From NCBI GenBank assembly GCA_900316445.1, contig ONCZ01000053.1, forward strand, positions 1 through 56,624: DNA of 56,624 bases. The letters run 5' to 3'. The stretch is from an uncultured Prevotellaceae bacterium. GTDB lineage: Bacteria; Bacteroidota; Bacteroidia; Bacteroidales; Bacteroidaceae. The notes under the pieces were generated by a model. That model saw only the letters and a list, made by a program, of their open reading frames with translations. It had not been told where the DNA came from and searched no databases. The position numbers were made by a program, and so were the translations under genes. Below are positions 1-8,441 of this stretch, in pieces (the first letter of the stretch is position 1; each line of letters begins with the position of its first letter).

Positions 1-33
1 GGACTGAATATTTTACGTAAAGAAAACGCATAA
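1..33 (+). CDS. nqrA: 3' end of a probable nqrA (partial)
   Basis: The first 33 bases read as ten sense codons (GLNILRKENA) ending in TAA, four bases before the nqrB start. NqrA, the first subunit of the Na+-pumping NADH:quinone reductase, normally precedes nqrB, so this is probably its C-terminus. Only ten residues are visible, so identity rests on gene order rather than on similarity. Confidence 0.5.
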   Translation, partial: GLNILRKENA

Positions 34-37
34 AGAC

Positions 38-1195
38 ATGAGTGCTATAAGAAACTTATTCGACAAAATGAGGCCAAGCTTCGAAGAGGGCGGCAAGCTG
101 CATGCTTTCCGCAGTGTATTCGACGGCTTTGAGACGTTTGCGCTTGTGCCTAACGACACGTCAAAGTCTGGCGTCAACATTCACGACGCCATCGACTCGA
201 AGCGCATTATGAGTATGGTGGTCATCGCCCTGATGCCTGCCATGCTGTTCGGTATGTATAATATCGGCTATCAGAACTATCTCGCCGCAGGGACATTGGC
301 TACGGCTGGTTTCTTCGAGATATTCTTCTACGGCTTCCTGGCAGTGCTGCCCAAGATCCTCGTGAGCTACATCGTAGGTCTGGGCATCGAGTTTGCCTGG
401 GCACAGTGGAAGGGCGAGGAGATCCAGGAGGGTTACCTCGTTTCAGGTATCATCATCCCGCTGATCATCCCCATCGGCTGTCCGTTGTGGATGCTGGCCC
501 TGGCCTGCGCCTTCTCGGTGATCTTCTGTAAGGAGATCTTCGGCGGTACGGGTATGAACATCTTCAACCCTGCCATCGCTGCACGTATGTTCCTCTTCTT
601 CGCCTATCCTGCGAAGATGACGGGTGACACGGTGTGGGTGGCTCAGAGCTCAATCTTCGGACTGGGTAACGACCTGCCCGACGGATTCACCGCTGCCACA
701 CCGCTCGGACAGATGGCTCAGGGTATTGATCCCAATGCCTCTATCTGTGATATGATCTGCGGTTTTATCCCCGGTTCTATCGGTGAGACTTCACTCATCG
801 CCATCGCCATCGGTGCTTGTATGTTGCTCTTGATGGGCATCGCTTCCTGGCGTACGATGCTGAGCGTCTTCGTCGGCGGTGCTGTGCTGGCACTGATTTT
901 CGACAAGACAGGTCAGTCCATCACCTGGTGGCATCACTTCGTGCTCGGCGGTTTCGCCTTCGGTGCCGTGTTTATGGCTACCGATCCTGTGACATCCTGC
1001 CGCACCACGACGGGCCAGTATATCTACGGTTTCCTCATCGGTGCGATGGCTGTCATCATCCGTGTGATGAATGCCGGTTATCCTGAGGGTATGATGCTCG
1101 CCATCTTCTTTGGTAATATGTTTGCTCCCACGATCGACCACTTCATCGTGGAGCGCAATATCTCGAAACGCTTAAAGAGAGGAGGTACCAAATGA
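38..1195 (+). CDS. nqrB: Na+-translocating NADH:quinone reductase subunit B
   Basis: Inner-membrane subunit of the Na+-NQR pump, which moves electrons from NADH to quinone and exports Na+. The 385-residue protein is of family length and has about ten hydrophobic segments from residue 55 onward. The motif TAAT at 218-221 matches the [S/T]xAT flavinylation site, so T221 is the likely covalent FMN threonine. The conserved stretch GMNIFNPAIAARMFLFFAYP lies near 172. The stop overlaps the nqrC start (ATGA), indicating translational coupling within nqrABCDEF. FMN attachment by ApbE is family knowledge; no apbE is seen in this window. Confidence 0.97.
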   Translation: MSAIRNLFDKMRPSFEEGGKLHAFRSVFDGFETFALVPNDTSKSGVNIHDAIDSKRIMSMVVIALMPAMLFGMYNIGYQNYLAAGTLATAGFFEIFFYGFLAVLPKILVSYIVGLGIEFAWAQWKGEEIQEGYLVSGIIIPLIIPIGCPLWMLALACAFSVIFCKEIFGGTGMNIFNPAIAARMFLFFAYPAKMTGDTVWVAQSSIFGLGNDLPDGFTAATPLGQMAQGIDPNASICDMICGFIPGSIGETSLIAIAIGACMLLLMGIASWRTMLSVFVGGAVLALIFDKTGQSITWWHHFVLGGFAFGAVFMATDPVTSCRTTTGQYIYGFLIGAMAVIIRVMNAGYPEGMMLAIFFGNMFAPTIDHFIVERNISKRLKRGGTK

Positions 1196-1887
1196 AACTG
1201 AATACGAATTCGAATACGTACATTATTATATATAGTGCGATTCTGGTGGTTATCGTGGCCTTCCTGCTGGCATTCGTCTATCAGGCCCTGAAGCCGATGC
1301 AGGATGCGAACGTGGCCCTCGACATCAAGAAACAGATCCTTTACTCGCTGAACATCCGCGACCTCGACGGCGCTGAAGCTGAAGCCAAGTATGCCGAGGT
1401 GGTGAAGGAAGAAGCCGAGAAGGACGGACAGAAGTACTACCTTTGTGAGATCGACGGTGAGGATATCCTCGTGGTCGCCATGAAGGGTATGGGACTCTGG
1501 GGTGGCATCAGCGGTTACGTCTCCATCCACGGTGATGAGACGCCGACTGTCTATGGTGCCTACTTCAACCACGAGAGTGAGACCGCCGGCCTTGGTGCTG
1601 AGATCAAGGACTCTCAGGCCTGGCAGGAGAAGTTCATCGGCAAGAAGGTGTTTGTCGAAGGTACTCAGGATGTGGCCATCTCGATTGTGAAGAAGGTGGA
1701 GGATCCCACGACTCAGGTGGATGTCGTGACGGGTGCCACACTGACTTCTAATGGTGTGAATGATATGATCAAGGCTGGACTGAAGGATGCAGGCAAGAAT
1801 GCCGTCGAACTTTTTACGAAGATGATGTGTACACCTGAGCCTGCAGACTCTACAGTCACTGAAGAACCTAAAGCGGAGGAGGAGTAA
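1192..1887 (+). CDS. nqrC: Na+-translocating NADH:quinone reductase subunit C
   Basis: Subunit C of Na+-NQR, with one N-terminal membrane anchor (about residues 10-30) and a periplasmic FMN-binding domain. The TGAT motif at 180-183 is the flavinylation signature, so T183 is the predicted covalent FMN residue. The protein has 231 residues, slightly shorter than proteobacterial NqrC, and ends in an acidic tail (EEPKAEEE). It overlaps nqrB by four bases and lies three bases before nqrD, so it belongs to the same transcript. Confidence 0.96.
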   Translation: MKLNTNSNTYIIIYSAILVVIVAFLLAFVYQALKPMQDANVALDIKKQILYSLNIRDLDGAEAEAKYAEVVKEEAEKDGQKYYLCEIDGEDILVVAMKGMGLWGGISGYVSIHGDETPTVYGAYFNHESETAGLGAEIKDSQAWQEKFIGKKVFVEGTQDVAISIVKKVEDPTTQVDVVTGATLTSNGVNDMIKAGLKDAGKNAVELFTKMMCTPEPADSTVTEEPKAEEE

Positions 1888-1890
1888 ACT

Positions 1891-2446
1891 ATGGCATTAT
1901 TCAGTAAACAAAATAAGGAGGTTTTTACCAATCCATTGAACCTCGACCATCCTATCCTGGGCCAGGTACTGGGTATCTGTTCGGCATTGGCTGTCACTTC
2001 ACAGTTGAAGCCTGCCATCGTGATGGGTCTCGCTGTGACGGTCATCACCGCCTTTGCGAATGTGATTATCTCTATCATCCGCAACACCATTCCTAACCGC
2101 TTTCGCCTACGACGTGAGCGTTCAGCTGAGCGTGTATGTAGGTCTGATCATCACCAACTGTATCCTCATGGGGCGTCTGGAGGCTTTCGCCATGCAGAAC
2201 AAGCCCTGGCCTTCGTTCCTCGACGGTGTGGGTAATGGCTTAGGCTATGCCATGATCCTCGTCATCGTGGGTGCCGTTCGTGAGTTGCTGGGCCGTGGTT
2301 CGTTGCTGGGATTCCAGATCGTTCCCGATGCCTGCTACAGCATGGGCTATGTGAACAACGGTATGATGACGATGCCGGCTATGGCACTGATTCTCGTTGG
2401 TTGTGTGATTTGGGTTCATCGTGCTTACTTTTATAAGGAGAAATAA
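1891..2446 (+). pseudogene. nqrD: nqrD, broken by an internal out-of-frame deletion
   Basis: NqrD is a six-helix membrane subunit of about 208 residues. Here the first 70 codons (MALFSKQNKEV to NTIPNR) are good NqrD and then run into unrelated sequence ending at 2235. From about 2099 another frame encodes the rest ([20 protein letters not shown] onward, 115 residues). Compared with remembered Bacteroides NqrD, roughly 22 residues are absent between IPNR and AFAYD. A loss of about 68 bp with a 2-nt GC overlap at the junction (near 2099) explains both the missing helix and the frame change. Neighbours nqrC and nqrE are intact. A real null allele would disable the pump, so a sequence or assembly error is a serious alternative. 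Confidence 0.88.
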
Positions 2447-2449
2447 GAT

Positions 2450-3076
2450 ATGGATCATATAATTTCATTACTGTTTCGGTCGATATTCGTCGACAATATG
2501 ATCTTCGCCTTCTTCCTCGGCATGTGTTCCTACCTTGCCGTGTCGAAGACCGTGAAGACCTCGTTGGGCCTCGGAATGGCAGTGACCTTCGTGCTCACCG
2601 TCACCGTACCCGTGAACTATCTGTTGCAGACCAAGGTGCTGGGTCCTGACTGTCTCGTGGCAGGCGTAGACCTGAGCTACCTGTCATTCATCCTCTTCAT
2701 CGCCGTGATTGCAGGTATGGTGCAGCTGGTGGAGATGACGGTGGAGAAGTATTCACCCTCGCTCTATGCAGCCCTGGGTATCTTCCTGCCGCTGATCGCC
2801 GTGAACTGCGCCATCATGGGTGCCTCACTGTTCATGCAGCAGCGCATCCTCATGGATCCCTCCAACTCACAGGCCATCACCTCGATCGTCGATGCCATCG
2901 TCTATGGTTTCGGTTCCGGTCTCGGTTGGACACTGGCCATCGTGGCCATGGGTGCCATCCGTGAGAAGATGCAGTATTCGGATGTTCCCAAGCCCCTGCA
3001 GGGCCTCGGCATCGTGTTTATCACCGTCGGCCTAATGGCCATGGCGATGATGTGTTTCTCTGGCTTAAATATTTGA
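2450..3076 (+). CDS. nqrE: Na+-translocating NADH:quinone reductase subunit E
   Basis: Membrane subunit E of Na+-NQR, paralogous to NqrD. The 208 residues match family length and form six hydrophobic helices. Typical sequence includes [20 protein letters not shown] near the N-terminus and [11 protein letters not shown] in the middle. The cysteines in these segments (about residues 26 and 124) correspond to the pair that, with NqrD, holds the intramembrane FeS centre in solved structures. It starts three bases after the nqrD stop and ends six bases before nqrF. Confidence 0.97.
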   Translation: MDHIISLLFRSIFVDNMIFAFFLGMCSYLAVSKTVKTSLGLGMAVTFVLTVTVPVNYLLQTKVLGPDCLVAGVDLSYLSFILFIAVIAGMVQLVEMTVEKYSPSLYAALGIFLPLIAVNCAIMGASLFMQQRILMDPSNSQAITSIVDAIVYGFGSGLGWTLAIVAMGAIREKMQYSDVPKPLQGLGIVFITVGLMAMAMMCFSGLNI

Positions 3077-3082
3077 TAAGGT

Positions 3083-4351
3083 ATGGCACAGTTTATAGCA
3101 TATAGTATCGGAGTATTCCTCATCGTCATACTCCTGCTCGTGATTATCCTGCTCGTGGCGAAGAAGTATCTGTCGCCCTCAGGAAACGTGAATATTGTGA
3201 TTAACGGCGACCGTACTATCTCCGTAGCCCAGGGTAACTCGCTGATGTCTACGCTCAATGAGAACGGTGTGTTCCTGCCCTCTGCCTGTGGTGGTAAGGC
3301 CTCCTGCGGACAGTGTAAGGTACAGGTGCTTGAAGGCGGCGGGGAGATCCTCGACTCTGAGAAGCCCCACTTCTCCCGTAAGGAGATCAAGGCCGGCTGG
3401 CGTTTAGGTTGTCAGTGTAAGGTGAAGGGTGACCTGAAAATTCATGTCGATGAGAGTATCCTCGGCGTGAAGGAGTACGAGTGTACCGTCATCTCGAACA
3501 AGAACGTGGCTACGTTCATCAAGGAGTTCAAGGTACAGCTGCCCGCTGGTGCCCACATGGACTTCCTGCCCGGTTCGTACGCCCAGATCAAGATCCCTGC
3601 CTTCGACTGTATCGATTACGACAAGGACTTCGACAAGAGTCTTATCGGTGACGAGTATCTGCCGTCGTGGGAGAAGTTCGGACTGTTCCCGCTGAAGTGT
3701 AAGAACCCCGAGCCCACCATCCGCGCCTACTCGATGGCGAACTATCCCGCAGAGGGTGATGTGTTCATGCTGACCGTCCGTATCGCCACGCCTCCGTTCA
3801 AACCCGACAAGAGCGGCTTCATGGAGGTGAACCCGGGTATTGCTTCATCATACATCTTCTCGCTGAAACCCGGCGACAAGGTGATCATGAGCGGACCTTA
3901 TGGAGACTTCCATCCGCACTTCGACTCGAAGAAGGAGATGATCTGGGTTGGTGGTGGTGCCGGTATGGCTCCGCTCCGTGCACAGATTATGCACATGACG
4001 AAGACCCTCCACACGACCGATCGCGAGATGCACTATTTCTACGGCGCACGTGCCCTCAACGAGGTATTCTATCTCGAGGACTTCCTCGGTCTGGAGAAGG
4101 AGTTCAAGAACTTCCACTTCCATCTGGCCCTCGACCGTCCCGATCCCGCAGCCGATGCCGCAGGCGTGAAGTACACTCCGGGATTCGTCCATCAGGTGAT
4201 GCTCAACACCTATCTGAAGGACCACGAGGCTCCCGAGGATGTGGAGTACTACATGTGCGGTCCTGGCCCGATGTCGGCAGCTGTCGTTTCGATGCTCGAC
4301 TCGCTCGGCGTTGAACCGGAAAGCATCATGTATGACAATTTCGGTGGCTAA
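3083..4351 (+). CDS. nqrF: Na+-translocating NADH:quinone reductase subunit F
   Basis: NADH-oxidising entry subunit of Na+-NQR. A single N-terminal helix (about 5-27) anchors a 2Fe-2S ferredoxin domain whose ligands are C69, C75, C78 and C110. A ferredoxin-reductase module follows, with the FAD-binding RAYS motif at 214-217, the NADH-binding run GGGAGMAPLR near 290-299 and MCGPGPM near the C-terminus. At 422 residues it is of normal length. It is the last gene of the nqr operon; a hairpin terminator follows 20 bases after its stop. Confidence 0.98.
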   Translation: MAQFIAYSIGVFLIVILLLVIILLVAKKYLSPSGNVNIVINGDRTISVAQGNSLMSTLNENGVFLPSACGGKASCGQCKVQVLEGGGEILDSEKPHFSRKEIKAGWRLGCQCKVKGDLKIHVDESILGVKEYECTVISNKNVATFIKEFKVQLPAGAHMDFLPGSYAQIKIPAFDCIDYDKDFDKSLIGDEYLPSWEKFGLFPLKCKNPEPTIRAYSMANYPAEGDVFMLTVRIATPPFKPDKSGFMEVNPGIASSYIFSLKPGDKVIMSGPYGDFHPHFDSKKEMIWVGGGAGMAPLRAQIMHMTKTLHTTDREMHYFYGARALNEVFYLEDFLGLEKEFKNFHFHLALDRPDPAADAAGVKYTPGFVHQVMLNTYLKDHEAPEDVEYYMCGPGPMSAAVVSMLDSLGVEPESIMYDNFGG

Positions 4352-4371
4352 GTAAAACTGAATATATTGTG

Positions 4372-4409
4372 AATATCCTCGCTCATCAGGCGGGGATATT
4401 TCTTTTTTT
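4372..4409 (+). terminator. Rho-independent terminator after nqrF
   Basis: An 11-bp stem (4372-4382 with 4390-4400, one G-T pair) with a 7-base loop is followed by a T-rich run at 4401-4409. It separates the nqr operon from the sensor kinase gene. Confidence 0.9.
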
Positions 4410-4430
4410 ATGGACTTTTTAGCAAAAAGT

Positions 4431-4461
4431 TTTGGTAGTTAAAAATTATTTCGTAACTTTG
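4431..4461 (+). promoter_or_regulatory. Bacteroidetes-type promoter of the sensor kinase gene
   Basis: TTTG at 4431-4434 and TAACTTTG at 4454-4461 are separated by 19 bases, a near-consensus Bacteroidetes primary sigma promoter. Its -7 box overlaps the GTG at 4461, which rules that GTG out as start codon and places the start at 4488. Confidence 0.85.
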
Positions 4462-4487
4462 TGCCCAATCATACGAATACAGAAAGT

Positions 4488-6047
4488 ATGAAACGGACAG
4501 GACTGATATTACTGCTGATGTGCTTTGCTCTCTTGGGCAAGGCTGTTAATCTTCGGTATTCGAACGAAAGGCCCCTGATTTTCGGTATCGATATGAACTA
4601 TCAGCCGTTGGAGTATGTCGACGATGCCGGTATCCCTCATGGTCTTGATGTGGAGTTCACCCAGGAACTGATGAGACGACTGCAACTGCCGTTCACCTAT
4701 GCACCCAATACGTGGGAAAACATTGCCGACGACATCATCAAAGGTCGTGTGGATCTCGGTATGATGGTCTATTCCTCCTATCGTAAGGACATCACCAACT
4801 ACTCCCGTCCCGTGTTCCGTCTGTATTATCAGATTGTCCATCGCGATACGGACAAGCCTCCCTATGGTCTTCGTGATGTCAGTGGGAAGGAGATTGCGAT
4901 GATGATGTCGCGCCCCATGAAGGATACGTTGGAGAAAGTCGGTGCTAAACCCTTCCTGATCAAAGACCTGACGAGAGCACTCACCGAACTCTCGAAAGGC
5001 AAATACGATGCGGTGATCTGTTTCCGTTATCAGGCCAAGTATCTGATTGAGAAAGAGGGATTGGATAATCTGGTGGCCACAGACCTGGCACTGATGCCAC
5101 GAGAGTATTGTTATGTCAGTCACGACAGGCATCTTATCGACAGGATTAACAATGAACTGGAGAAGATGGACGAGGATGGTGTCGTAGAAGATGTTTATGG
5201 TGACATTAAGACCACCTTCAGCGGACTCTATATCCCGATGTGGGTATGGCTCTTGATCACAGCCATCATCATCGTGGCGCTCATCTGCCTCATCGTTCAG
5301 CAACGCATCGGTCGCAAGCATATCCTCTTTGAGATGCAACGGGCACAGCAGAGTGAGGAGTTGAAGGATATCTTCCTCAACAATCTCAGCCACTCCCTCC
5401 GTACCCCGCTCAATGCCATCATCGGTTTCTCAGACCTGCTCATGTCCATGTCGAAGAACGATATGCCGGAAGAGGAATACCAGCATCTGCTGGAACTCAT
5501 CAACAATAATGGTCTGCAACTGCTCCATCTGATTAACGAACTGCTCTCACTCTCAGATATCGAGGGTAACAGACAGTTGTTTGAAAGAAAGGTGACGGAT
5601 ATCGACGATGAAATGACGGCCTATGCCACCGAGACTCGTATGCAGATAAATAATGGAGTTGAGCTGGAGGTCGTCGAACCTATCGGTGGTCTGCGAGCCA
5701 TGATTGATCCCAAACTGTTGAGGATTGTGACGATGCATCTGCTTGAGAACGCCCGTCAGCATACCACTGAGGGAAAGATCACCCTGAGCTATTACAGAAA
5801 AGAGGGTGGCCTGTACGTGGAGGTGAAGGATACGGGCAACGGACTGCCTGCCAAACTCAAGGATAATATCTTCGCCCTCCTGTCGGATAAGAATACATAC
5901 GTCCAGGAAGATACGCCGGGACTCGGTCTGAGCATCTGCAAGGCCATTCTGGAAAAGGGTAAGGGAAAGATCGGAGCCCGTGACAATGAGGAAGACGGAC
6001 ATGGTACCATCTTCTGGTATTGGGCACCTGTCGAGATTTTAAATTAG
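4488..6047 (+). CDS. Sensor histidine kinase with extracellular solute-binding domain
   Basis: Predicted inner-membrane sensor kinase of 519 residues. A signal sequence (about 1-20) leads to a periplasmic bacterial SBP_3-like domain (about 30-235, beginning PLIFGIDMNYQPLEY). One transmembrane helix follows at about 248-270, then a HisKA domain with phospho-acceptor H302 in LSHSLRTPLN, and a HATPase domain with N box HLLENARQH, G1 DTGNGLP and G2 GLGLSICKA. No receiver or output domain is attached and no response regulator lies nearby. ATG 4488 was chosen because upstream starts fall in the promoter. Such binding-domain kinases usually sense amino acids or related solutes; the ligand is unknown. 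The next gene starts nine bases downstream, so kinase and antiporter are probably co-transcribed. Confidence 0.9.
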   Translation: MKRTGLILLLMCFALLGKAVNLRYSNERPLIFGIDMNYQPLEYVDDAGIPHGLDVEFTQELMRRLQLPFTYAPNTWENIADDIIKGRVDLGMMVYSSYRKDITNYSRPVFRLYYQIVHRDTDKPPYGLRDVSGKEIAMMMSRPMKDTLEKVGAKPFLIKDLTRALTELSKGKYDAVICFRYQAKYLIEKEGLDNLVATDLALMPREYCYVSHDRHLIDRINNELEKMDEDGVVEDVYGDIKTTFSGLYIPMWVWLLITAIIIVALICLIVQQRIGRKHILFEMQRAQQSEELKDIFLNNLSHSLRTPLNAIIGFSDLLMSMSKNDMPEEEYQHLLELINNNGLQLLHLINELLSLSDIEGNRQLFERKVTDIDDEMTAYATETRMQINNGVELEVVEPIGGLRAMIDPKLLRIVTMHLLENARQHTTEGKITLSYYRKEGGLYVEVKDTGNGLPAKLKDNIFALLSDKNTYVQEDTPGLGLSICKAILEKGKGKIGARDNEEDGHGTIFWYWAPVEILN

Positions 6048-6055
6048 AGACTGAT

Positions 6056-7447
6056 ATGACACTGATAATAGTAATATTGCTGATTCTGGGCTATCTGCTC
6101 ATTGCCACCGGTCACATGACGGGTGTCAATAAGGCTGCCATCGCCATGTTCTTAGGCACGGTGGGGTGGGTGGTCTATATCTGTTGGGGTACCGACTTCG
6201 TGACGGATATGCACCCCGACGACTATGCCGAGTTCCTGAGTGGTGCCGAACCTACGAGTGACGCGGTGAAGGACTTCATCCACGACAATGTCTTTCTGTA
6301 TTATGTCGGTCGTGCGGCAAGTATCGTGATGTTCCTCTTGGCAACGATGTCCATCATCGAGATTCTGAACAATAACAGCTGCTTCGACTTCATCCAGAAA
6401 TGGATCAAAACGCGTAATCCGAAACGCCTGCTCTGGACCATCACCTTTGCAACGTTCGTCATCTCTGCCAATCTCGACAACCTGACCACTGCCACGATGA
6501 TGTTGGTGATTATGCACAGCATCGTTCAGAATCGTCGGCAGAGGATGCTCATCGGTTGCGCGATTGTCATTGCGGCCAACTGTGGCGGATGCTTCACGGT
6601 GATCGGTGATCCTACGGGACTGTTGCTCTGGGGTGACGGGGCCATCACGGCCACCAGTTTCTCATCGTATATGGCACTGCCGGCTATCCTGGCCTGGGTG
6701 ATTCCGACGATATTCATCAATCGTGCGTTGCCGGAGAGACTCGACACGCAGTGGTCGCCGATGCCTTATCGTGGCGATGATACGAACCTCAGTCCCTGGC
6801 AACGTGTCGTGATGCTTTTCGTGGGTATCGGCGGTCTCTGGTTCATCCCCACTTTCCACAACATTACCAAACTGTCACCGTTCCTCGGTGCCCTTTGTGT
6901 GCTGAGTGTATTGTGGGTGGTCAACGAGGCCTTTAACCGCAAGCTGATGAATGCAGACCAAATGTCACAACGTTTCATCCCCAGGGCCTTGCAGTATGGT
7001 TCCCTCCAGCAGATCCTCTTCGTGATGGGTATTATGCTGGGTATGGGTGTTGTCACGGAGACGGGTGTCTTCCCTGACGTGGCACAGTGGATGGATGAGA
7101 CGATCCATAACGTGTGGATCCTCGGCATCGTTTCGGGATTCCTCAGCGCCCTTGTCGACTCGTTCACCATCGCCATCAGCGATATCTCACTCTATCCCGT
7201 GGTCAAGGGTGCACTGCCCGGTGACTATATGGGCAGTTTCATCGCCAACGGTTCTTACTGGAAGATCATTGCCTACTGTACGGCAGTAGGTGGCTGTCTG
7301 CTCTCTGTGGGATCAGTCAGTGGTCTGGCACTGATGCAGATGGAACATATCCGTGTAGGCTGGTACCTCAGGAACATGACACTGAAAGTGCTGGCTGGAT
7401 GGGCTGTCGGACTGATAGTCCTTTGGTTGGAGATTTATTATGTATAA
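6056..7447 (+). CDS. nhaD: NhaD-type Na+/H+ antiporter
   Basis: Polytopic membrane protein of 463 residues from the ion-transporter superfamily, resembling NhaD sodium:proton antiporters. Diagnostic segments are SANLDNLTTATMM and CFTVIGDPTGLLLWGDGAIT in the first half and SALVDSFTIAISDIS in the second half. ATG 6056 is preferred over the upstream in-frame start, which lies inside the kinase gene. Family members exchange cytoplasmic Na+ for H+. Together with Na+-NQR immediately upstream this suggests a sodium-handling neighbourhood. Direction and ion specificity cannot be read from sequence. Confidence 0.88.
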   Translation: MTLIIVILLILGYLLIATGHMTGVNKAAIAMFLGTVGWVVYICWGTDFVTDMHPDDYAEFLSGAEPTSDAVKDFIHDNVFLYYVGRAASIVMFLLATMSIIEILNNNSCFDFIQKWIKTRNPKRLLWTITFATFVISANLDNLTTATMMLVIMHSIVQNRRQRMLIGCAIVIAANCGGCFTVIGDPTGLLLWGDGAITATSFSSYMALPAILAWVIPTIFINRALPERLDTQWSPMPYRGDDTNLSPWQRVVMLFVGIGGLWFIPTFHNITKLSPFLGALCVLSVLWVVNEAFNRKLMNADQMSQRFIPRALQYGSLQQILFVMGIMLGMGVVTETGVFPDVAQWMDETIHNVWILGIVSGFLSALVDSFTIAISDISLYPVVKGALPGDYMGSFIANGSYWKIIAYCTAVGGCLLSVGSVSGLALMQMEHIRVGWYLRNMTLKVLAGWAVGLIVLWLEIYYV

Positions 7448-7463
7448 CTAATTATTATAAGGT

Positions 7464-8441
7464 ATGGCAAAAATTAAGACTATTGGTATCCTCACCTCAG
7501 GAGGTGACGCACCAGGAATGAATGCGGCTATCCGTGCCGTGACACGTTCAGGTATTTACAACGGTTTTACAGTCAAAGGTATCTACCGTGGTTATGAAGG
7601 TCTTATTAATGATGAGGTAAAAACTTTCACGACAGAGAATGTTTCGGGTATCATCACCCGTGGTGGTACGATCCTGAAGACCGCCCGTTCGAAGGAGTTC
7701 ACGACACCCGAGGGCAAGCAGAAGGCCTACGAGACATGTCAGAAGGAGAAAATTGACTGCCTGGTCGTCATCGGCGGCAATGGCTCGTTGACTGGAGCCC
7801 GCGACTTCGGTATGGAGTTCGACTTCCCTGTCATCGGTCTGCCTGGCACCATCGACAATGACCTTTACGGCACAGATGCCACCATCGGCTACGACACGAC
7901 GATGAATACCATTATGGACTGCGTCGATAGAATTCGTGATACGGCGAACTCCCACGAGCGCATCTTCTTCATCGAGGTAATGGGTCGTGATGCCGGCTTC
8001 CTGGCACAGAATTGCGCCATCGCTTGTGGCGCCGAGGCTGCCATCGTTCCTGAGGAATCTACTGATGTGGACCAGTTGGCAGCATTTATGGGCCGTGGTA
8101 TCCGTAAGTCGAAGAAGTCGTGTATCGTCATTGTGTCGGAGAGTCCCAAGTGTGGTGCCCTCTACTATGCCGACCGTGTGAAGCACGAGTTCCCCGAATT
8201 CGATGTGCGTGTATCTATTCTTGGTCATCTGCAGCGCGGCGGTAGTCCCTCAGCGCGTGACCGTATCTTAGCCAGTTGTACAGGTGTCGGTGCTATCGAG
8301 GCCATCATACAAGGCCAGCGCAACGTTATGGTGGGTGTCCGCTACAACGAAGTGGTCTATGTGCCTTTCAGTGAGTGTATCCGCACCGACAAGCGCTTCG
8401 ACAAGCGTCTTATCAACGTGCTCGACGAACTCAGCATATAA
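7464..8441 (+). CDS. pfkA: 6-phosphofructokinase
   Basis: Glycolytic kinase converting fructose 6-phosphate to fructose 1,6-bisphosphate. Length (325 residues) and motifs fit group A Pfk: [15 protein letters not shown] at 8-22, PGTIDND at 127-133 with catalytic D131, and MGRDAGFLA near 174. The nucleotide loop is unusual: GGNGS at 104-108 replaces the GGDGS of typical ATP enzymes, so N106 stands where an Mg-coordinating aspartate is expected. The gene ends in TAATG, sharing one base with the next start, which implies coupled translation. Confidence 0.94.
   Translation: MAKIKTIGILTSGGDAPGMNAAIRAVTRSGIYNGFTVKGIYRGYEGLINDEVKTFTTENVSGIITRGGTILKTARSKEFTTPEGKQKAYETCQKEKIDCLVVIGGNGSLTGARDFGMEFDFPVIGLPGTIDNDLYGTDATIGYDTTMNTIMDCVDRIRDTANSHERIFFIEVMGRDAGFLAQNCAIACGAEAAIVPEESTDVDQLAAFMGRGIRKSKKSCIVIVSESPKCGALYYADRVKHEFPEFDVRVSILGHLQRGGSPSARDRILASCTGVGAIEAIIQGQRNVMVGVRYNEVVYVPFSECIRTDKRFDKRLINVLDELSI

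Noticed and set aside
791-1141. Many long opposite-strand frames, for example inside nqrB, atpB, atpA, lon and the SpoIIE gene
   Set aside because: Each overlaps a well-supported gene and shows the His/Asp/Leu-rich composition of antisense reading.
2060-2130. Programmed frameshift in nqrD
   Set aside because: Residues of a whole helix are missing; a ribosomal shift cannot restore them and no slippery sequence is visible.
4461-4487. Upstream GTG start for the sensor kinase
   Set aside because: It lies within the -7 promoter box and would put a polar extension before the signal peptide.
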